Shown: positions 26,137 to 40,360, numbered from the stretch's first letter. The stretch is 61,593 bases of DNA from Pseudoxanthomonas sp. Root65 (GCF_001427635.1 NZ_LMHA01000003.1:373195-434787), one strand, 5' to 3'. Notes: a model not told the origin generated them from the sequence alone. Made by a program: numbers and translations.

Positions 26137-27011
26137 GCGGCCACCCCCCGCTGGATCAGGCGTTCGACGAAGAATTCCACGTTGCCGCGCGCGCCTACCG
26201 GCGGCTGCCAGCGCGCCGTCGTGCGTGCGATGTCGGTGATGGCGCGCGCCGACGGGCTGCCCGGGTAGGCCTTCACCACCGCCTGCTGGCGCTGCACGGC
26301 GCGGCGCAGCCAGTCGTCCTGCGGCACGGCGCCCAGGTAGTGCAGGGCGACGTCGCCGAGGAAGCGTTCGCAGACGCGGGCGAGTTTCTCGTACAGCTTC
26401 CGGCCCTCGTTGGGGTCGCGGACCATGTTGGCGATGACGTGCACGCGGTCCAGGCCGCGCTCGCGCGTCAGCACCTTGATCAGCGCGTAGGCGTCGGTGA
26501 TCGAGGCCGGTTCGTCGCAGACCACCACCACGGTGTCCTGCGCGGCCTGGCAGAAGGTCAGCACGCTGTCGGTGATGCCGGCGGCGGTGTCGACGATCAT
26601 GAAATCGAGGGCGCGCTGCAGTTCGGAGAATACGTTGACCAGGCCGACGTGTTCGGCCGGGGTCAGTTCGGCCATGTGGCGGAAACCCGACGAGGCCGGC
26701 ACCACCAGCACGCCTTCCGGACCTTCCAGCAGCACGTCTTCCAGGCCGCAGCGGCCGGCGACCAGGTCGGCCAGGGTGAATTTCGGCGACAGGCCGAGCA
26801 GCACGTCCACGTTGGCCAGGCCCAGGTCGGCGTCCATCAGCAGGGTGCGCTTGCCCATCTCGGCGAGCGACACGGCCAGATTGACCGACACATTGGTCTT
26901 GCCCACGCCGCCCTTGCCGCCGGTGACGGCGACGACACGCACGGGATGGAAGGCGCCGGGCAACGGCGGGGTGCTGCGGGGATTGGTCTGCAGCGGATGG
27001 TCAGGCGACAT
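26133..27011 (-). CDS. flhG: Flagellar number regulator FlhG (FleN/YlxH), MinD-like ATPase
   Basis: 292 aa. Deviant Walker A GGKGGVGKTNVSVN, Walker A' LLMDADLGLANVD and IVDTAAGITD. C-terminal helix (FFVERLIQRGV) may be the membrane-targeting part. FlhG restrains flagellar number, stimulates the FlhF GTPase, and in pseudomonads inhibits FleQ; fleQ is present at 52755-54218. Its 5' end overlaps flhF by 11 nt and its 3' end overlaps fliA by 4 nt, in the conserved flhF-flhG-fliA order of polar flagellates. Confidence 0.95.
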   Translation of the reverse strand: MSPDHPLQTNPRSTPPLPGAFHPVRVVAVTGGKGGVGKTNVSVNLAVSLAEMGKRTLLMDADLGLANVDVLLGLSPKFTLADLVAGRCGLEDVLLEGPEGVLVVPASSGFRHMAELTPAEHVGLVNVFSELQRALDFMIVDTAAGITDSVLTFCQAAQDTVVVVCDEPASITDAYALIKVLTRERGLDRVHVIANMVRDPNEGRKLYEKLARVCERFLGDVALHYLGAVPQDDWLRRAVQRQQAVVKAYPGSPSARAITDIARTTARWQPPVGARGNVEFFVERLIQRGVAA

Positions 27012-28665
27012 GGGTGGCCTCGGTCGAGCAGGGTTCGTCGGCTTCGCGGCGCAGCTGGTCCAGCCGCAGCACGAGGTGGGCGCTGTTGGCGCGATGGAGG
27101 TCGTCGGGAACGCGCTGGCCGTCGGTCACCCAAGTCATCGGCAGCTGGTGGTCGACGACCACGCTCAGTGCGCTGCCCAGGCGGCCGGTTTCGTCCAGCT
27201 TGGTCAGCACCACGCCTTGCGGCTGCACGGTGCTGAAGCGGCGGACCACTTCGTCCAGGTCGGAGAAGTGCGAATTGGCCGGCAGGCACAGCAGGGTCTT
27301 CACCTGGCCGGAGGCACGCAGCCAGTTGAGCTGGCCGACCAGGTTGCGATCGCGCTGGCCCAGGCCGGCGGTGTCGATCAGCACCAGCTTGTAGTCGCGC
27401 AGGCGTTCCAGCACCAAGGCCAGGGTCTGCGCGCTGTCGGCCTCGTGCACGGCGATGCCGAGCTGGCGGCCGTAGCCGTGCAGCTGCTCGCGGCCGCCGA
27501 CGCGCAGGGTGTCGGTGGTCACCAGCGCCACGTCGCGCGGGTTGTGGCGTTGCGCGAAGCAGGCGGCCAGCTTGGCGATGGTGGTGGTCTTGCCGGCGCC
27601 GGTGGGGCCGACCAGGGCGATCACGCCGCCGGTGTCCAGCAGGTCGGTGTCCAGCACCGGCAGCTTCTTCGACAGCAGGCCCAGCATCAGGCCGCGACCG
27701 CGGTGCGCTTCGGTATCGGCCGGAATCTGCAGGGCGATGTCGCGGGTGATACCGGCGTCGAAGCCGTAGTCCTCCATCAGTTCCATCGCCTGCATGCGCA
27801 CCGGCGAACCGCGCAGGCGTTCGTCGGTGAGGCGGTGCATCTCGCGCTCGATCATCTCGCGCATGGCAGACAGTTCGCCGCGCATCTGCACCAGCTGCTC
27901 GTCGCTCTCGCGCGCCTGAGCGGCGTTGTCGGTGACCACGCTCAGCGTGGGCACGGTGACGGTGGTCGGGGCCGCCACGGGTGCGATGGCCGGCGTGCGG
28001 GCGGCATGCAGAGTGGCCACCGGCGCGGGTTCGGGTTCGGGCAGCGACACCGGCGGCGCGATCGAGGGCAGCAGCGCGTCCAGGTCCAGGGTGTCGTCGG
28101 CGTCGGCGCGCGGTACGACCGGACGGCGCGGAGCGACGGGCTCGTTCGCCGGCGCCGGCGGCAGGCACGACGCCAGCTTGGCGGCGAAGGATTCGGGTTC
28201 GATCAGCAGCGGTGCCATCTCGCGCGTCACCGGTGCCTGCACGCGGTCGGCCGGAGCCACCGGCGCACGCGGTGCGGCGACCGGCGAAGGCGGGGCAACG
28301 GTAACCGCGGCGGCGGCGACCGGTGCCGGCGTCGCGATCTCGGCGTGCGGCGCCGCGGGCGTCGCCGACTGGCGACGGGCGAAGTAGCTGGCCGCGGCCT
28401 GCGCCGGCGACAGCGCGGGTGCATTCGCGGCCGCGGCCGGCGTGGCCGGATCCAGCAGCGGATGCAGCGGCGCCGCGGGCGCAGCCGGGCGCATCGCTTC
28501 CAGCGTGCGCTGCACCAGCGCTTCGTCGTAGTTGCTGGCGGCGACGATCTCGACACCGTCCTCGGTGACCCGGTTGGACAGGATCACCGCATCCGGCCCG
28601 TGTTCCTGCCGGACCATCGCAAAGGCAGTGCGCATGTCGGCGGCGACGAAGCGTTTGATTTTCAT
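27001..28665 (-). CDS. flhF: Flagellar positioning GTPase FlhF (SRP-type)
   Basis: 554 aa. N-terminal B domain (MKIKRFVAADMRTAFAMVRQ), a long Ala/Pro-rich middle (about 60-215), then NG domains with GTP-binding ALVGPTGAGKTTTIAKL, DTAGLGQRD and TKLDETGRLG. Places the polar flagellum and the first MS ring. A very long linker is common in Xanthomonadaceae. 11-nt overlap with flhG. Confidence 0.95.
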   Translation of the reverse strand: MKIKRFVAADMRTAFAMVRQEHGPDAVILSNRVTEDGVEIVAASNYDEALVQRTLEAMRPAAPAAPLHPLLDPATPAAAANAPALSPAQAAASYFARRQSATPAAPHAEIATPAPVAAAAVTVAPPSPVAAPRAPVAPADRVQAPVTREMAPLLIEPESFAAKLASCLPPAPANEPVAPRRPVVPRADADDTLDLDALLPSIAPPVSLPEPEPAPVATLHAARTPAIAPVAAPTTVTVPTLSVVTDNAAQARESDEQLVQMRGELSAMREMIEREMHRLTDERLRGSPVRMQAMELMEDYGFDAGITRDIALQIPADTEAHRGRGLMLGLLSKKLPVLDTDLLDTGGVIALVGPTGAGKTTTIAKLAACFAQRHNPRDVALVTTDTLRVGGREQLHGYGRQLGIAVHEADSAQTLALVLERLRDYKLVLIDTAGLGQRDRNLVGQLNWLRASGQVKTLLCLPANSHFSDLDEVVRRFSTVQPQGVVLTKLDETGRLGSALSVVVDHQLPMTWVTDGQRVPDDLHRANSAHLVLRLDQLRREADEPCSTEATHVA

Positions 28666-28673
28666 GTCAGGGG

Positions 28674-28841
28674 CCGGGATTCGTGAGTGGGGATTCGGGA
28701 TTCGTCAGGGCAACAGCAAGGCTCGGCACGCCGCCGTTTTCGTCGATGAGGGTTTGTTCCACGTTTCATTGCCATGCCATCTCTCTCCGATCCCGGGAAA
28801 TCCGCCGTTGCGAATCCCCAATCCCCACTCACCAATCCCGG
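28674..28841. repeat. GGGATTCG-type inverted repeat between flhF and flhA
   Basis: Left arm (28674-28704) carries repeated GGGATTCG units: CCGGGATTCGTGAGTGGGGA. The right arm (28811-28841) is its rough inverse: CGAATCCCCAATCCCCACTC...AATCCCGG. The middle about 105 nt is unique. It fills nearly the whole flhF-flhA gap. Different sequence from the GAGTGAG family but similar design. Confidence 0.6.
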
Positions 28842-28844
28842 CTC

Positions 28845-30926
28845 TCAACTGATCGTCCCCACCAGCTTCAGCCGCTTGTCCTCGGGAACCTCGCTGTAGG
28901 CCAGCACCGACAGCGAGGGGACGCTGTGGCGGACCAGGCGGGCGAGGGCGGCGCGGACCGTTCCCGGTACCAGCACCACCGCAGGCTCGCTGCGGGCTTC
29001 CTGCTTGGTCACCACGTCGGCGAGGCTCTGGTGCAGGCGTTCGGCCAGTCCCGGTTCCAGCGCCGCGCCGGTTCCCTGGGTGCTGTCCTGCAAGACGCGT
29101 TCCAGATTCGGCGCCAAGGTGTAGACGGGCAGTTCCGGTGCCATGCCGGAGATTTCCTGCACGATGAAGCGGCCCAGCGAGGTGCGCACGGCGGCGGTCA
29201 GCGCGGCCGGATCGGCGTTCTGCGGGGCGAACTCGACCAGCGCCTCGACGATGCGGCGCAGCTGGCGGATCGGCACGCGCTCGATCAGCAGGTTCTGCAG
29301 CACGCGCACCACGGTGGCCAATGGCAGCGCCTTCGGGGTGAGGTCCTCGACCAGCTTCGGCGCGCTGCGGGCCAACTGCGACAGCAGCTGCTGCACTTCC
29401 TCGTGGCCCAGCAGTTCCGGCGCGTGTTCGCGCACCAGATGCGAGAGGTGGGTGGCCATCACCGTGGCCGGGTCGACCACGGTATAGCCCAGCGATTCGG
29501 CGGTGGCCTTCTGGTGCGACTGGATCCACACCGCGTCCAGGCCGAACGCCGGGTCCTTGCCGGGGATGCCGTCGATGGTGCCGAACGCGCCGCCCGGGTC
29601 GAGGGCCAGTTCGCGGTCCGGATGGATCTCCGCCGACGCCACCGGCACGCCGTGCACCAGCAGGCGATAGCCGTTCGACGGCAGTTCCAGGTTGTCGCGG
29701 ATGTGGACCGGCGGCACCAGGAAACCGAGGTCCTGGGTCAGCTTGCGGCGCACCGCCTTGATGCGCGACATCAGCTCGCCGCCCTGGTTCTTGTCGACCA
29801 GCGGGATCAGCCGGTAACCCACTTCCAGGCCCAGCGGATCGACGGGACGCAGCTCGTCCCAGGTCAGTTCGGCATTGCGGTCCGGGGCGCCCGGGCCGGG
29901 CAGGGCGGGCACGTCGCCGGCCGGCCCGTCCGGGCCTTCCTGGGTCCGCTTCCACATCTTCCAGGCCAGGTAACCGATGCCGGCGGCCAGCGTCAAAAAG
30001 GCGACGTTGGGCATGCCGGGCACCAGCCCGACCAGGCCCAGCACGCCAGCCGCGACCGCGAGCGCCTTGTGCTGGCCGAAGGCCTGGCCCATCACGGCCT
30101 GGCCCATGTCTTCCGAGCGCGAGGCGCGCGTCACCAGCATGGCCACGGCCGACGACACCAGCAGCGCCGGCAGCTGGGCGACCAGGCCGTCGCCGATCGA
30201 CAGCAGGGTGTAGGTGGAAGCGGCCTCGGCCGCTGGCATGCCGTGCTGGAACATGCCCACGGCGAAGCCGCCCACCAGGTTGATGAACAGGATCAGGATG
30301 CCGGCGATGGCGTCGCCGCGGATGAACTTGTTGGCGCCGTCCATCGAGCCGTAGAAGTCGGCTTCCGCGCGCACTTCCTCGCGGCGGGCCTTGGCCTCCT
30401 CGCGGGTCAGCACGCCGGCGTTGAGGTCGGCGTCGATGGCCATCTGCTTGCCGGGCATGGCGTCCAGGATGAAGCGCGCCGAGACCTCGGCGATGCGGCC
30501 CGCACCCTTGGTGATTACCACGAAGTTGATGATGGTCAGGATGGCGAACACCACGATGCCGACGGCGTAGTTGCCGCCCACCACGAATTCGCCGAAGGCC
30601 GCGATGACCTTGCCGGCGGCGTCGTGGCCGTTCTGGCCGTTGAGCAGGATCACGCGGGTCGACGCGACGTTCAGCGCCAGCCGCAGCATGGTGGTCATCA
30701 GCAGGATGATCGGGAAGATGGTGAAGTCGAGCGGCCGCTTCACGTAGATCACCGCCAGCAGCACCACCAGCGAGATGGCAATGTTGAAGCTGAAGAGCGC
30801 GTCCAGCACCGGCGGCGCCAGCGGCACCACGATCATCGCCAGCAGCGCCAGCACGACCAGCGGCGCGCCCAGGCCGTTCTTCAGCATCTCCATCCAGCGC
30901 AGCCCGCCGGCGGGTTGCGCGCTCAT
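28845..30926 (-). CDS. flhA: Flagellar type III export gate protein FlhA
   Basis: 693 aa. Eight or so N-terminal membrane helices (about 20-310) with the conserved FHIPEP-region sequence RAEADFYGSMDGANKFIRGDAIAG, then a cytoplasmic domain (about 340-693; GYRLIPLVDKNQGG, GRFIVQEISG). Nonameric export gate that docks chaperone-substrate complexes. The ATG overlaps flhB stop by 4 nt. The 3' end is followed by an inverted repeat. Confidence 0.97.
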   Translation of the reverse strand: MSAQPAGGLRWMEMLKNGLGAPLVVLALLAMIVVPLAPPVLDALFSFNIAISLVVLLAVIYVKRPLDFTIFPIILLMTTMLRLALNVASTRVILLNGQNGHDAAGKVIAAFGEFVVGGNYAVGIVVFAILTIINFVVITKGAGRIAEVSARFILDAMPGKQMAIDADLNAGVLTREEAKARREEVRAEADFYGSMDGANKFIRGDAIAGILILFINLVGGFAVGMFQHGMPAAEAASTYTLLSIGDGLVAQLPALLVSSAVAMLVTRASRSEDMGQAVMGQAFGQHKALAVAAGVLGLVGLVPGMPNVAFLTLAAGIGYLAWKMWKRTQEGPDGPAGDVPALPGPGAPDRNAELTWDELRPVDPLGLEVGYRLIPLVDKNQGGELMSRIKAVRRKLTQDLGFLVPPVHIRDNLELPSNGYRLLVHGVPVASAEIHPDRELALDPGGAFGTIDGIPGKDPAFGLDAVWIQSHQKATAESLGYTVVDPATVMATHLSHLVREHAPELLGHEEVQQLLSQLARSAPKLVEDLTPKALPLATVVRVLQNLLIERVPIRQLRRIVEALVEFAPQNADPAALTAAVRTSLGRFIVQEISGMAPELPVYTLAPNLERVLQDSTQGTGAALEPGLAERLHQSLADVVTKQEARSEPAVVLVPGTVRAALARLVRHSVPSLSVLAYSEVPEDKRLKLVGTIS

Positions 30927-32053
30927 GCCTTGCCTCCGTGCTCATCGATGTCGACGGTCGGCTGGTCGGGCAGCGGGGCTTCGCCCACGCGCCAGGCACG
31001 CAGTTGGTAGACGTAGGAGAGGATCTGGGCGACGGCGGCGTACATTCTCACGGGGATTTCCCGGCCAAGCTGGCCTTCCCGATACAAGGCGCGTGCCAAC
31101 GGCGGCGCGGAGACGATGGCGATGCGGTGGGCGTCGGCCAGTTCGCGGATGCGCAGGGCCATTTCGTCCACGCCCTTGGCGACCACGGTGGGCGCGCCCA
31201 TCTGGCCGGCCTGGTACTTCAGCGCCACGGCGTAGTGGGTCGGGTTGACCACGATGACGTCGGCGGTTGGCACCTCCTCCATCATCCGCCGCTGCGACAT
31301 CTGGTGCTGCAACTGGCGCATGCGGCCCTTCACCTCCGGGCTGCCTTCGCTTTCCTTCATCTCGTCGCGCAGCTCCTTGCGCGTCATCTTCAGCTTTCGC
31401 AGCCAGTTCCACTTCTGGTACGGCGCGTCGATGGCGGCCAGCAGGATCAACCCGCCCGTGGTGGCCAGCAGCAGCGTGCTGGTGAACGACAGGCCGCTGC
31501 GCACGGCCTGCTCCAGTGGCATGGTCAGCAGCTCGCGCAGCGGATCCAAACCCGGCTTCAGACAGATCGCTGCCGCGCCGCCGATCAGCGCCACGCGCAG
31601 CAGCGACTTCAGCAGCTCGGCGATGCTTTCCGCGCCATACAGGCGCTTGAGACCGGTCGCGGGGTTGAGGCGCTTGAAGTCGGGCATCAGCGACTTCTGC
31701 GAGAACTGCAGTCCGCTCATCAGCGCCGGTGCCGCCAGACCGGCCAGCACGCAGATGCCGGCCACCGGCGCGACCGCCGCCACCAGCTTCAGCAGCAACA
31801 GGCCGACATGGCCGAACAGCTGGTCCGGCTGGCGCATCAGCATGGGGTCGGGCGTCAGCGCGATCTTCATCCAGCCCAGCGCATTGCGCGCCAGGCCGGG
31901 CCCCATCGCGATGATCGCCAGCACGCCCGCCCCGAACACCGCCGCCGTCGCCAGCTCGCGCGAGCGCGGGATGTTGCCTTGCTCGCGGGCTTCGCGAAGC
32001 CGTTTTTCGGTAGGAAGTTCAGTGCGTTCGCCGCTTTCGTCCTGCTCAGACAT
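30923..32053 (-). CDS. flhB: Flagellar export switch protein FlhB
   Basis: 376 aa from the ATG at 32053 (MSEQDESGERTELPTEKRLR). Four membrane helices (about 35-55, 85-110, 145-165, 190-210) and a cytoplasmic C-domain with the self-cleavage site NPTH at residues 270-273. Controls the switch from rod/hook to filament export together with FliK (45898-47130). A σ54-type promoter lies 32 nt upstream. Upstream codons in frame are Arg-rich and not preceded by an RBS. Confidence 0.95.
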   Translation of the reverse strand: MSEQDESGERTELPTEKRLREAREQGNIPRSRELATAAVFGAGVLAIIAMGPGLARNALGWMKIALTPDPMLMRQPDQLFGHVGLLLLKLVAAVAPVAGICVLAGLAAPALMSGLQFSQKSLMPDFKRLNPATGLKRLYGAESIAELLKSLLRVALIGGAAAICLKPGLDPLRELLTMPLEQAVRSGLSFTSTLLLATTGGLILLAAIDAPYQKWNWLRKLKMTRKELRDEMKESEGSPEVKGRMRQLQHQMSQRRMMEEVPTADVIVVNPTHYAVALKYQAGQMGAPTVVAKGVDEMALRIRELADAHRIAIVSAPPLARALYREGQLGREIPVRMYAAVAQILSYVYQLRAWRVGEAPLPDQPTVDIDEHGGKA

Positions 32054-32084
32054 GGCGCATTTCCGACGGGGTCGGAGCCTGTCG

Positions 32085-32100
32085 TGCAAGAGCTGTTCCA
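32085..32100 (-). promoter_or_regulatory. σ54 promoter upstream of flhB
   Basis: Minus strand TGGAACAGCTCTTGCA against consensus TGGCACG-N4-TTGCA: invariant GG and GC 10 nt apart, two mismatches at weaker positions. Fits control by RpoN2/FleQ. Confidence 0.65.
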
Positions 32101-32164
32101 GTCGGGGACGGGAACCCGGCGTGGAATTGTCTAACGGAGCCGAGGACGGCTAGCATGGCGCACG

Positions 32165-32545
32165 ATGCTCCGCGTCCTCCGCCACCGCCGTTTCTTCCTG
32201 CTGCGCCTGCCGGCGCTGGCGGTGCTGCTGCTCGCGGTACTGGCCAATCCGGTGCTGGCCTCGCTCGGAGACCTTCACGAGCTCGGCAACGGCAACGAGC
32301 ATCTGCATGCGGTGAGCGACCACGCCGACGCCGACCACGGTCACGCCGATGGCGACGCGGGCGAGGGCGACCTGCTGCATGCGCTGATGCATGCCAGCCA
32401 CTGTTGCGGCCACCTGACCGCCATTGTGCCGGCACCGATGCTGGTGCAGGGCATGTTGCTGCCGTCCGTCGCGCCTGCGACCGACGCGATGCCGTTGCCG
32501 CCTGCGCGGCCTGCGTCGTTGCTGCGTCCTCCGATCGCCGTGTGA
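32165..32545 (+). CDS. czcI: Histidine-rich CzcI-like metal-resistance leader protein
   Basis: 126 aa. N-terminal hydrophobic signal or anchor (about 12-33), then a His/Asp-rich segment (HEL...NEHLHAVSDHADADHGHADG) and a conserved-looking HALMHASHCCGH. Small periplasmic His-rich proteins at the head of czcCBA/cnr operons (CzcI) are thought to tune or sense metal; that role is inferred from position, 63 nt before czcC. Divergent from flhB. Confidence 0.7.
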   Translation: MLRVLRHRRFFLLRLPALAVLLLAVLANPVLASLGDLHELGNGNEHLHAVSDHADADHGHADGDAGEGDLLHALMHASHCCGHLTAIVPAPMLVQGMLLPSVAPATDAMPLPPARPASLLRPPIAV

Positions 32546-32608
32546 TGGCCGTGCCGGGCTGACCTCAGGTCGCCCGCGTTCCCTCACACGACGTTCCGGA
32601 GACTTCCC

Positions 32609-33894
32609 ATGTGGTTGCGACTGGCGGCAGTGGCCGCCTTCGCGATGGCGCCGTGCGTGCACGCACAGGTGCCATCGCCTGCTGTTCCCCCTGAAACCCT
32701 GACGCTGGACGACGCCATCGCGCGTGTCGCCAGCGCCCATCCCGACCTGCGCCTGTTCGGCGCGCGTACCGACATCCTGCTGGCCGAACGCGAGGTCGCA
32801 CTTCTGCGGCCCGCATTACGCGTCGGGCTCGATCTCGAGAACGTGCTCGGCACCGGCGATGCGAACGGCTTCCGCCAGGCCGAAGCCACGCTGACGCTGG
32901 CGGGCGTGCTGGAGCGCGGCGGCAAGCTCGACGCGCGACGGACGCTGGCACAGGCGCGCATCGACGCGTTGGCCATGCAACGCGAAACCCAGCGGCTCGA
33001 CCTGCTGGCGGATGTCGCCCGTCGCTATCTGGCCGTCACCGGCGCGCGCGCGCAGCGGAGCATCGCCACGCAGGAGATCGCGCAGCGTCGGCGCACCGTC
33101 GTTGCCGCCCGCCAGCGTCTGCAGGCCGGCGCCTCGCCCGAGTCGGTCGTGCTGACCGCGCAGGCGGCGCTGGCGCGTGCCGAACTGGCGCTGCTGCGTG
33201 CCGACCAGCAGGAGGCCGCGGCGCGTCAGCACCTGGCAGCGTTGTGGGGCGAGCGCGCGCCGCGCTTCGAGGTGGCGGCCGGCGACCCGCTGGCGCTGCC
33301 GGCGATCGACGACGTCGACGCACTGGGATCGCTGCTGGACGGCACGCCGGAACTGGCGCAGTTCGCCGACGAACGCCGTATCCGTGAGGCCCGTGTCCGG
33401 CTGGCACGGACCGCGTCCACGCCCGACCTCGACTGGCAGATAGGCGTGCGCCGGATGCAGGACAGTGCCGATACCGCGCTGGTCGGCGGTATGTCGTTGC
33501 CGCTGGGCGGTAAGCGTCGCGCGGGGCCGGAGATCCGTGCCGCCGAGGCGGACCTGGCGGCACTGGAGATCGAGCGCGAATCACGCGACATCGCGCTGTA
33601 CTCCACGCTGACCGATGCGCATGGCCGCTATCGGGTGGCGCAACTCGACGTGCAGCGCACGCGCAACGACGTGCTGCCACGCCTGCTGCGTGCCGAACAG
33701 GCGGCCGAGCGCGCCTATCGTGCCGGCGCCATCAGCTACCTGGAATGGGCGCAGCTGCAGTCCGAGACCACGGCGACCCGTCGCCAGCAGCTGGACACCG
33801 CGCTCGATGCGCAGGCGGCCCTCATCGAAATCCAGCGGCTCACCGGGCAGGCGTTCGTCGCCGCGCCCACCGCTTCAGAACAAGGAACCACCCC

Positions 33895-33898
<4 letters not shown>
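32609..33898 (+). CDS. czcC: Outer membrane efflux protein CzcC (TolC family)
   Basis: 429 aa. Signal peptide MWLRLAAVAAFAMAPCVHA, then two OEP repeats of long helices and β-strands (LDDAIARVASAHPDLR at the N-terminus; a second repeat from about 240). Outer membrane duct of a tripartite heavy-metal pump with the next two genes. Stop overlaps czcB start (ATGA). Confidence 0.9.
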
Positions 33899-38356
<4,458 letters not shown>

Positions 38357-38359
38357 GTG

Positions 38360-38465
38360 ATGGGGCGGGGAGTGAGCGTTGAGCGATAGCACACTTTGCT
38401 CACTCCTCACTCCTCACTCCTCACTCCTCACTCCTCACTCCTCACTCCTCACTCCTCTTCACTCG
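38360..38465. repeat. GAGTGAG-type repeat, copy 3, with 8 tandem CACTCCT heptamers
   Basis: A short left arm (GGGGAGTGAGCG) faces a right arm expanded into eight exact CACTCCT units (38401-38456). In other copies the right arm has two or three units, so this is slippage expansion of the palindrome family. It lies between convergent czcA and the cyclase gene. Confidence 0.85.
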
Positions 38466-38467
38466 CA

Positions 38468-39451
38468 CTAGAACAAGTCGTCCGCGATCACGTAGCTGTC
38501 GCGGCCGGCCGATTTGGCGCGGTAGAGCGCGGCGTCCGCGCGCGAGAACCAGTCGTGCCAAGTCTTTTCCTGTTCGCGCAGCAGGGCGGCGCCGAGCGAG
38601 ATGGTGATGCGTCCGCCGGGGCCGCGAAGGCTGCCGCGCACGGCCTTGCGCAGGCGCTCGGCCGCCGCTTCCAGATCCTCGGTGCTGTCGAGTTCGAGCA
38701 GGGTCACGAATTCCTCGCCGCCGAAGCGGAACACCTGGTCGTTGCGGCGCATCTCGAAGCGCAGGATCGAGGCGAGGTCGGCGATGGCGGCGTCGCCGGC
38801 GGCGTGCCCGTACTGGTCGTTGACGTCCTTGAAATGGTCCAGGTCCAGCACGACCAGTCCGAAACGGCGCTCGCCACGCTGGAAGCGGCCGACGGCATCG
38901 GCCAGGGCGCGCTCCATGCTGCGGCGGTTCGGGACGCCGGTCAGTGCATCGACCGCCGCCAGCCGCTCCAGGTGGGCGCGGTCGTCCTGCGTGCGCGCGG
39001 CGAAGATCAGTGAGAACGCGGTGATCATGCCGGCACTGACGAAGACCGACGCGGCGTGCACGACGTCGTGGAAGAAGCCCGGGATCAGTTGCATGCCGAC
39101 GATCAGCAGCACGTTGCACGCCACCGCCACCCAGCGGTGCGCGATGAAGAAGTTGGTCAGCAGTACCAGGTAGGTCCAGGTGAGCGCGGTATGGCCCAGC
39201 AGCAGGCAGGCGCCGAACGTCGCGACGGAATTGAGCACCGCCAGCACGTTGCCGGCGCGGAGACTGTCGCCGGTACGCCACGCGTACACCACGGGTGCGG
39301 AGACGGCCAGGACCACCGCCAGATCGAACCCTGCCTGCGACCACTGTCCCTGCCAGCCGCGATAGACGCCGAACGAGGCGATCGTCACTGCCGTGATCGA
39401 GCCCAGCAGGACGATGATGTCCAGGCGGAAGTCGCGGTGTTTCGGCTTCAT
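38468..39451 (-). CDS. Membrane diguanylate cyclase (GGDEF domain)
   Basis: 327 aa. Five or six membrane helices (about 10-150) form an N-terminal sensor, followed by a GGDEF domain. Active-site loop FGGEEF (GGEEF at 244-248) is a functional variant. RRND at 235-238, five residues earlier, is the RxxD inhibitory site, so product feedback is expected. Would make c-di-GMP, the ligand of YcgR (2203-2982) and probably of FleQ (52755-54218), linking it to motility control. Whether it belongs to the flagellar regulon is unknown; no σ28 or σ54 site was seen. Confidence 0.93.
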   Translation of the reverse strand: MKPKHRDFRLDIIVLLGSITAVTIASFGVYRGWQGQWSQAGFDLAVVLAVSAPVVYAWRTGDSLRAGNVLAVLNSVATFGACLLLGHTALTWTYLVLLTNFFIAHRWVAVACNVLLIVGMQLIPGFFHDVVHAASVFVSAGMITAFSLIFAARTQDDRAHLERLAAVDALTGVPNRRSMERALADAVGRFQRGERRFGLVVLDLDHFKDVNDQYGHAAGDAAIADLASILRFEMRRNDQVFRFGGEEFVTLLELDSTEDLEAAAERLRKAVRGSLRGPGGRITISLGAALLREQEKTWHDWFSRADAALYRAKSAGRDSYVIADDLF

Positions 39452-39692
39452 CTCGAGTGCGGTTGCGGGAGTCGCGAGTCTGCGACTCGTCGCTCGGAAG
39501 GGGCAGGGACAGGCGCCACCCCGGCGCCCCGCGCAGTGTAGGCGTTAACTGTGAGACGAGAGTGATGGAGGTCACGCTTGGGCGTCCACTGATCGACCGA
39601 GGGTGCGTGCATCGTGCAAGCAGGCAGCACCGTCACTGCGCATTCATGCAAGCCTGCGAAAACTGCCGCCTCCGCAGCGGGCGAGGACGGTC

Positions 39693-40340
39693 ATGAAGAC
39701 GATGAAGATGGCGGCATGGGTAGCGGCGTTGGGGATGGCGATGGCCGCCGGCCAACCGGTATACGCGCAGACGGTGGGCTACAACATCCGCACCGGCGAT
39801 GTGTGGGTGGATACGCGTTTGGGCGAGATCAACGATTACGGGCGACGTTACCGCGACCCGTTCGTATCGGAGATGACGGGGCATTACGGCGCACCGCGTT
39901 CGTTGGTGCTGGATCTGCTCGATCGTCGCGACTGGGCGCCGGCCGACGTGTACTTCGCCTGTGCCATCGCCAGGGCGCTCCGCATTCCCTGCCTGGAGGT
40001 CGTGCAGCGTTATGAGCGCGACCCGGGCCAAGGGTGGGGCAACCTGGCCAAGCAGATGGGCATCAAGCCCGGCTCGCCCGCCTTCCATGCGTTGAAGAAC
40101 GGTACGGTCGGCACGTACGACCGCTGGGGCTATCCCGTCCGCGTCGATCAGCGTGTCAGCGTGGACTGGTCCCGGCACGGTCCGGGCCACGGCAAGGGCG
40201 GCAACGGCGCAAAGCCGCAGGCCGGTCCGGCCAAGAGCGATCACGGCGGGCACGGGCAGGGCAACAGCGACAAGGGTCCCGGCAACAGCGGGAAAGGCAA
40301 CGGCGGCAAGGGCAATGGCAAGGGCAACGGACGCGATTGA
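39693..40340 (+). CDS. Secreted hypothetical protein with Gly/Asn/Lys-rich tail
   Basis: 215 aa. Signal peptide (MKTMKMAAWVAALGMAMAAGQPVYA), a helical central domain (about 60-140) with SLVLDLLDRRDWAPADVYFACAI and GWGNLAKQMGIKPGSPAFHALK, then a low-complexity tail of about 45 residues rich in GKGN/GNG units ending in NGRD. The central pattern recurs in uncharacterised secreted proteins of this group; function unknown. The tail resembles disordered polycation or nucleation-type tails. ATG at 39693 chosen because the signal peptide begins there. A strong hairpin follows the stop. Confidence 0.75.
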   Translation: MKTMKMAAWVAALGMAMAAGQPVYAQTVGYNIRTGDVWVDTRLGEINDYGRRYRDPFVSEMTGHYGAPRSLVLDLLDRRDWAPADVYFACAIARALRIPCLEVVQRYERDPGQGWGNLAKQMGIKPGSPAFHALKNGTVGTYDRWGYPVRVDQRVSVDWSRHGPGHGKGGNGAKPQAGPAKSDHGGHGQGNSDKGPGNSGKGNGGKGNGKGNGRD

Positions 40341-40360
40341 GCCGTTGCCGGTTCGAACGA

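Noticed and set aside
38401..38456. CRISPR-like direct repeats
   Set aside because: Heptamers without spacers and no cas genes; it is slippage inside a palindromic repeat.
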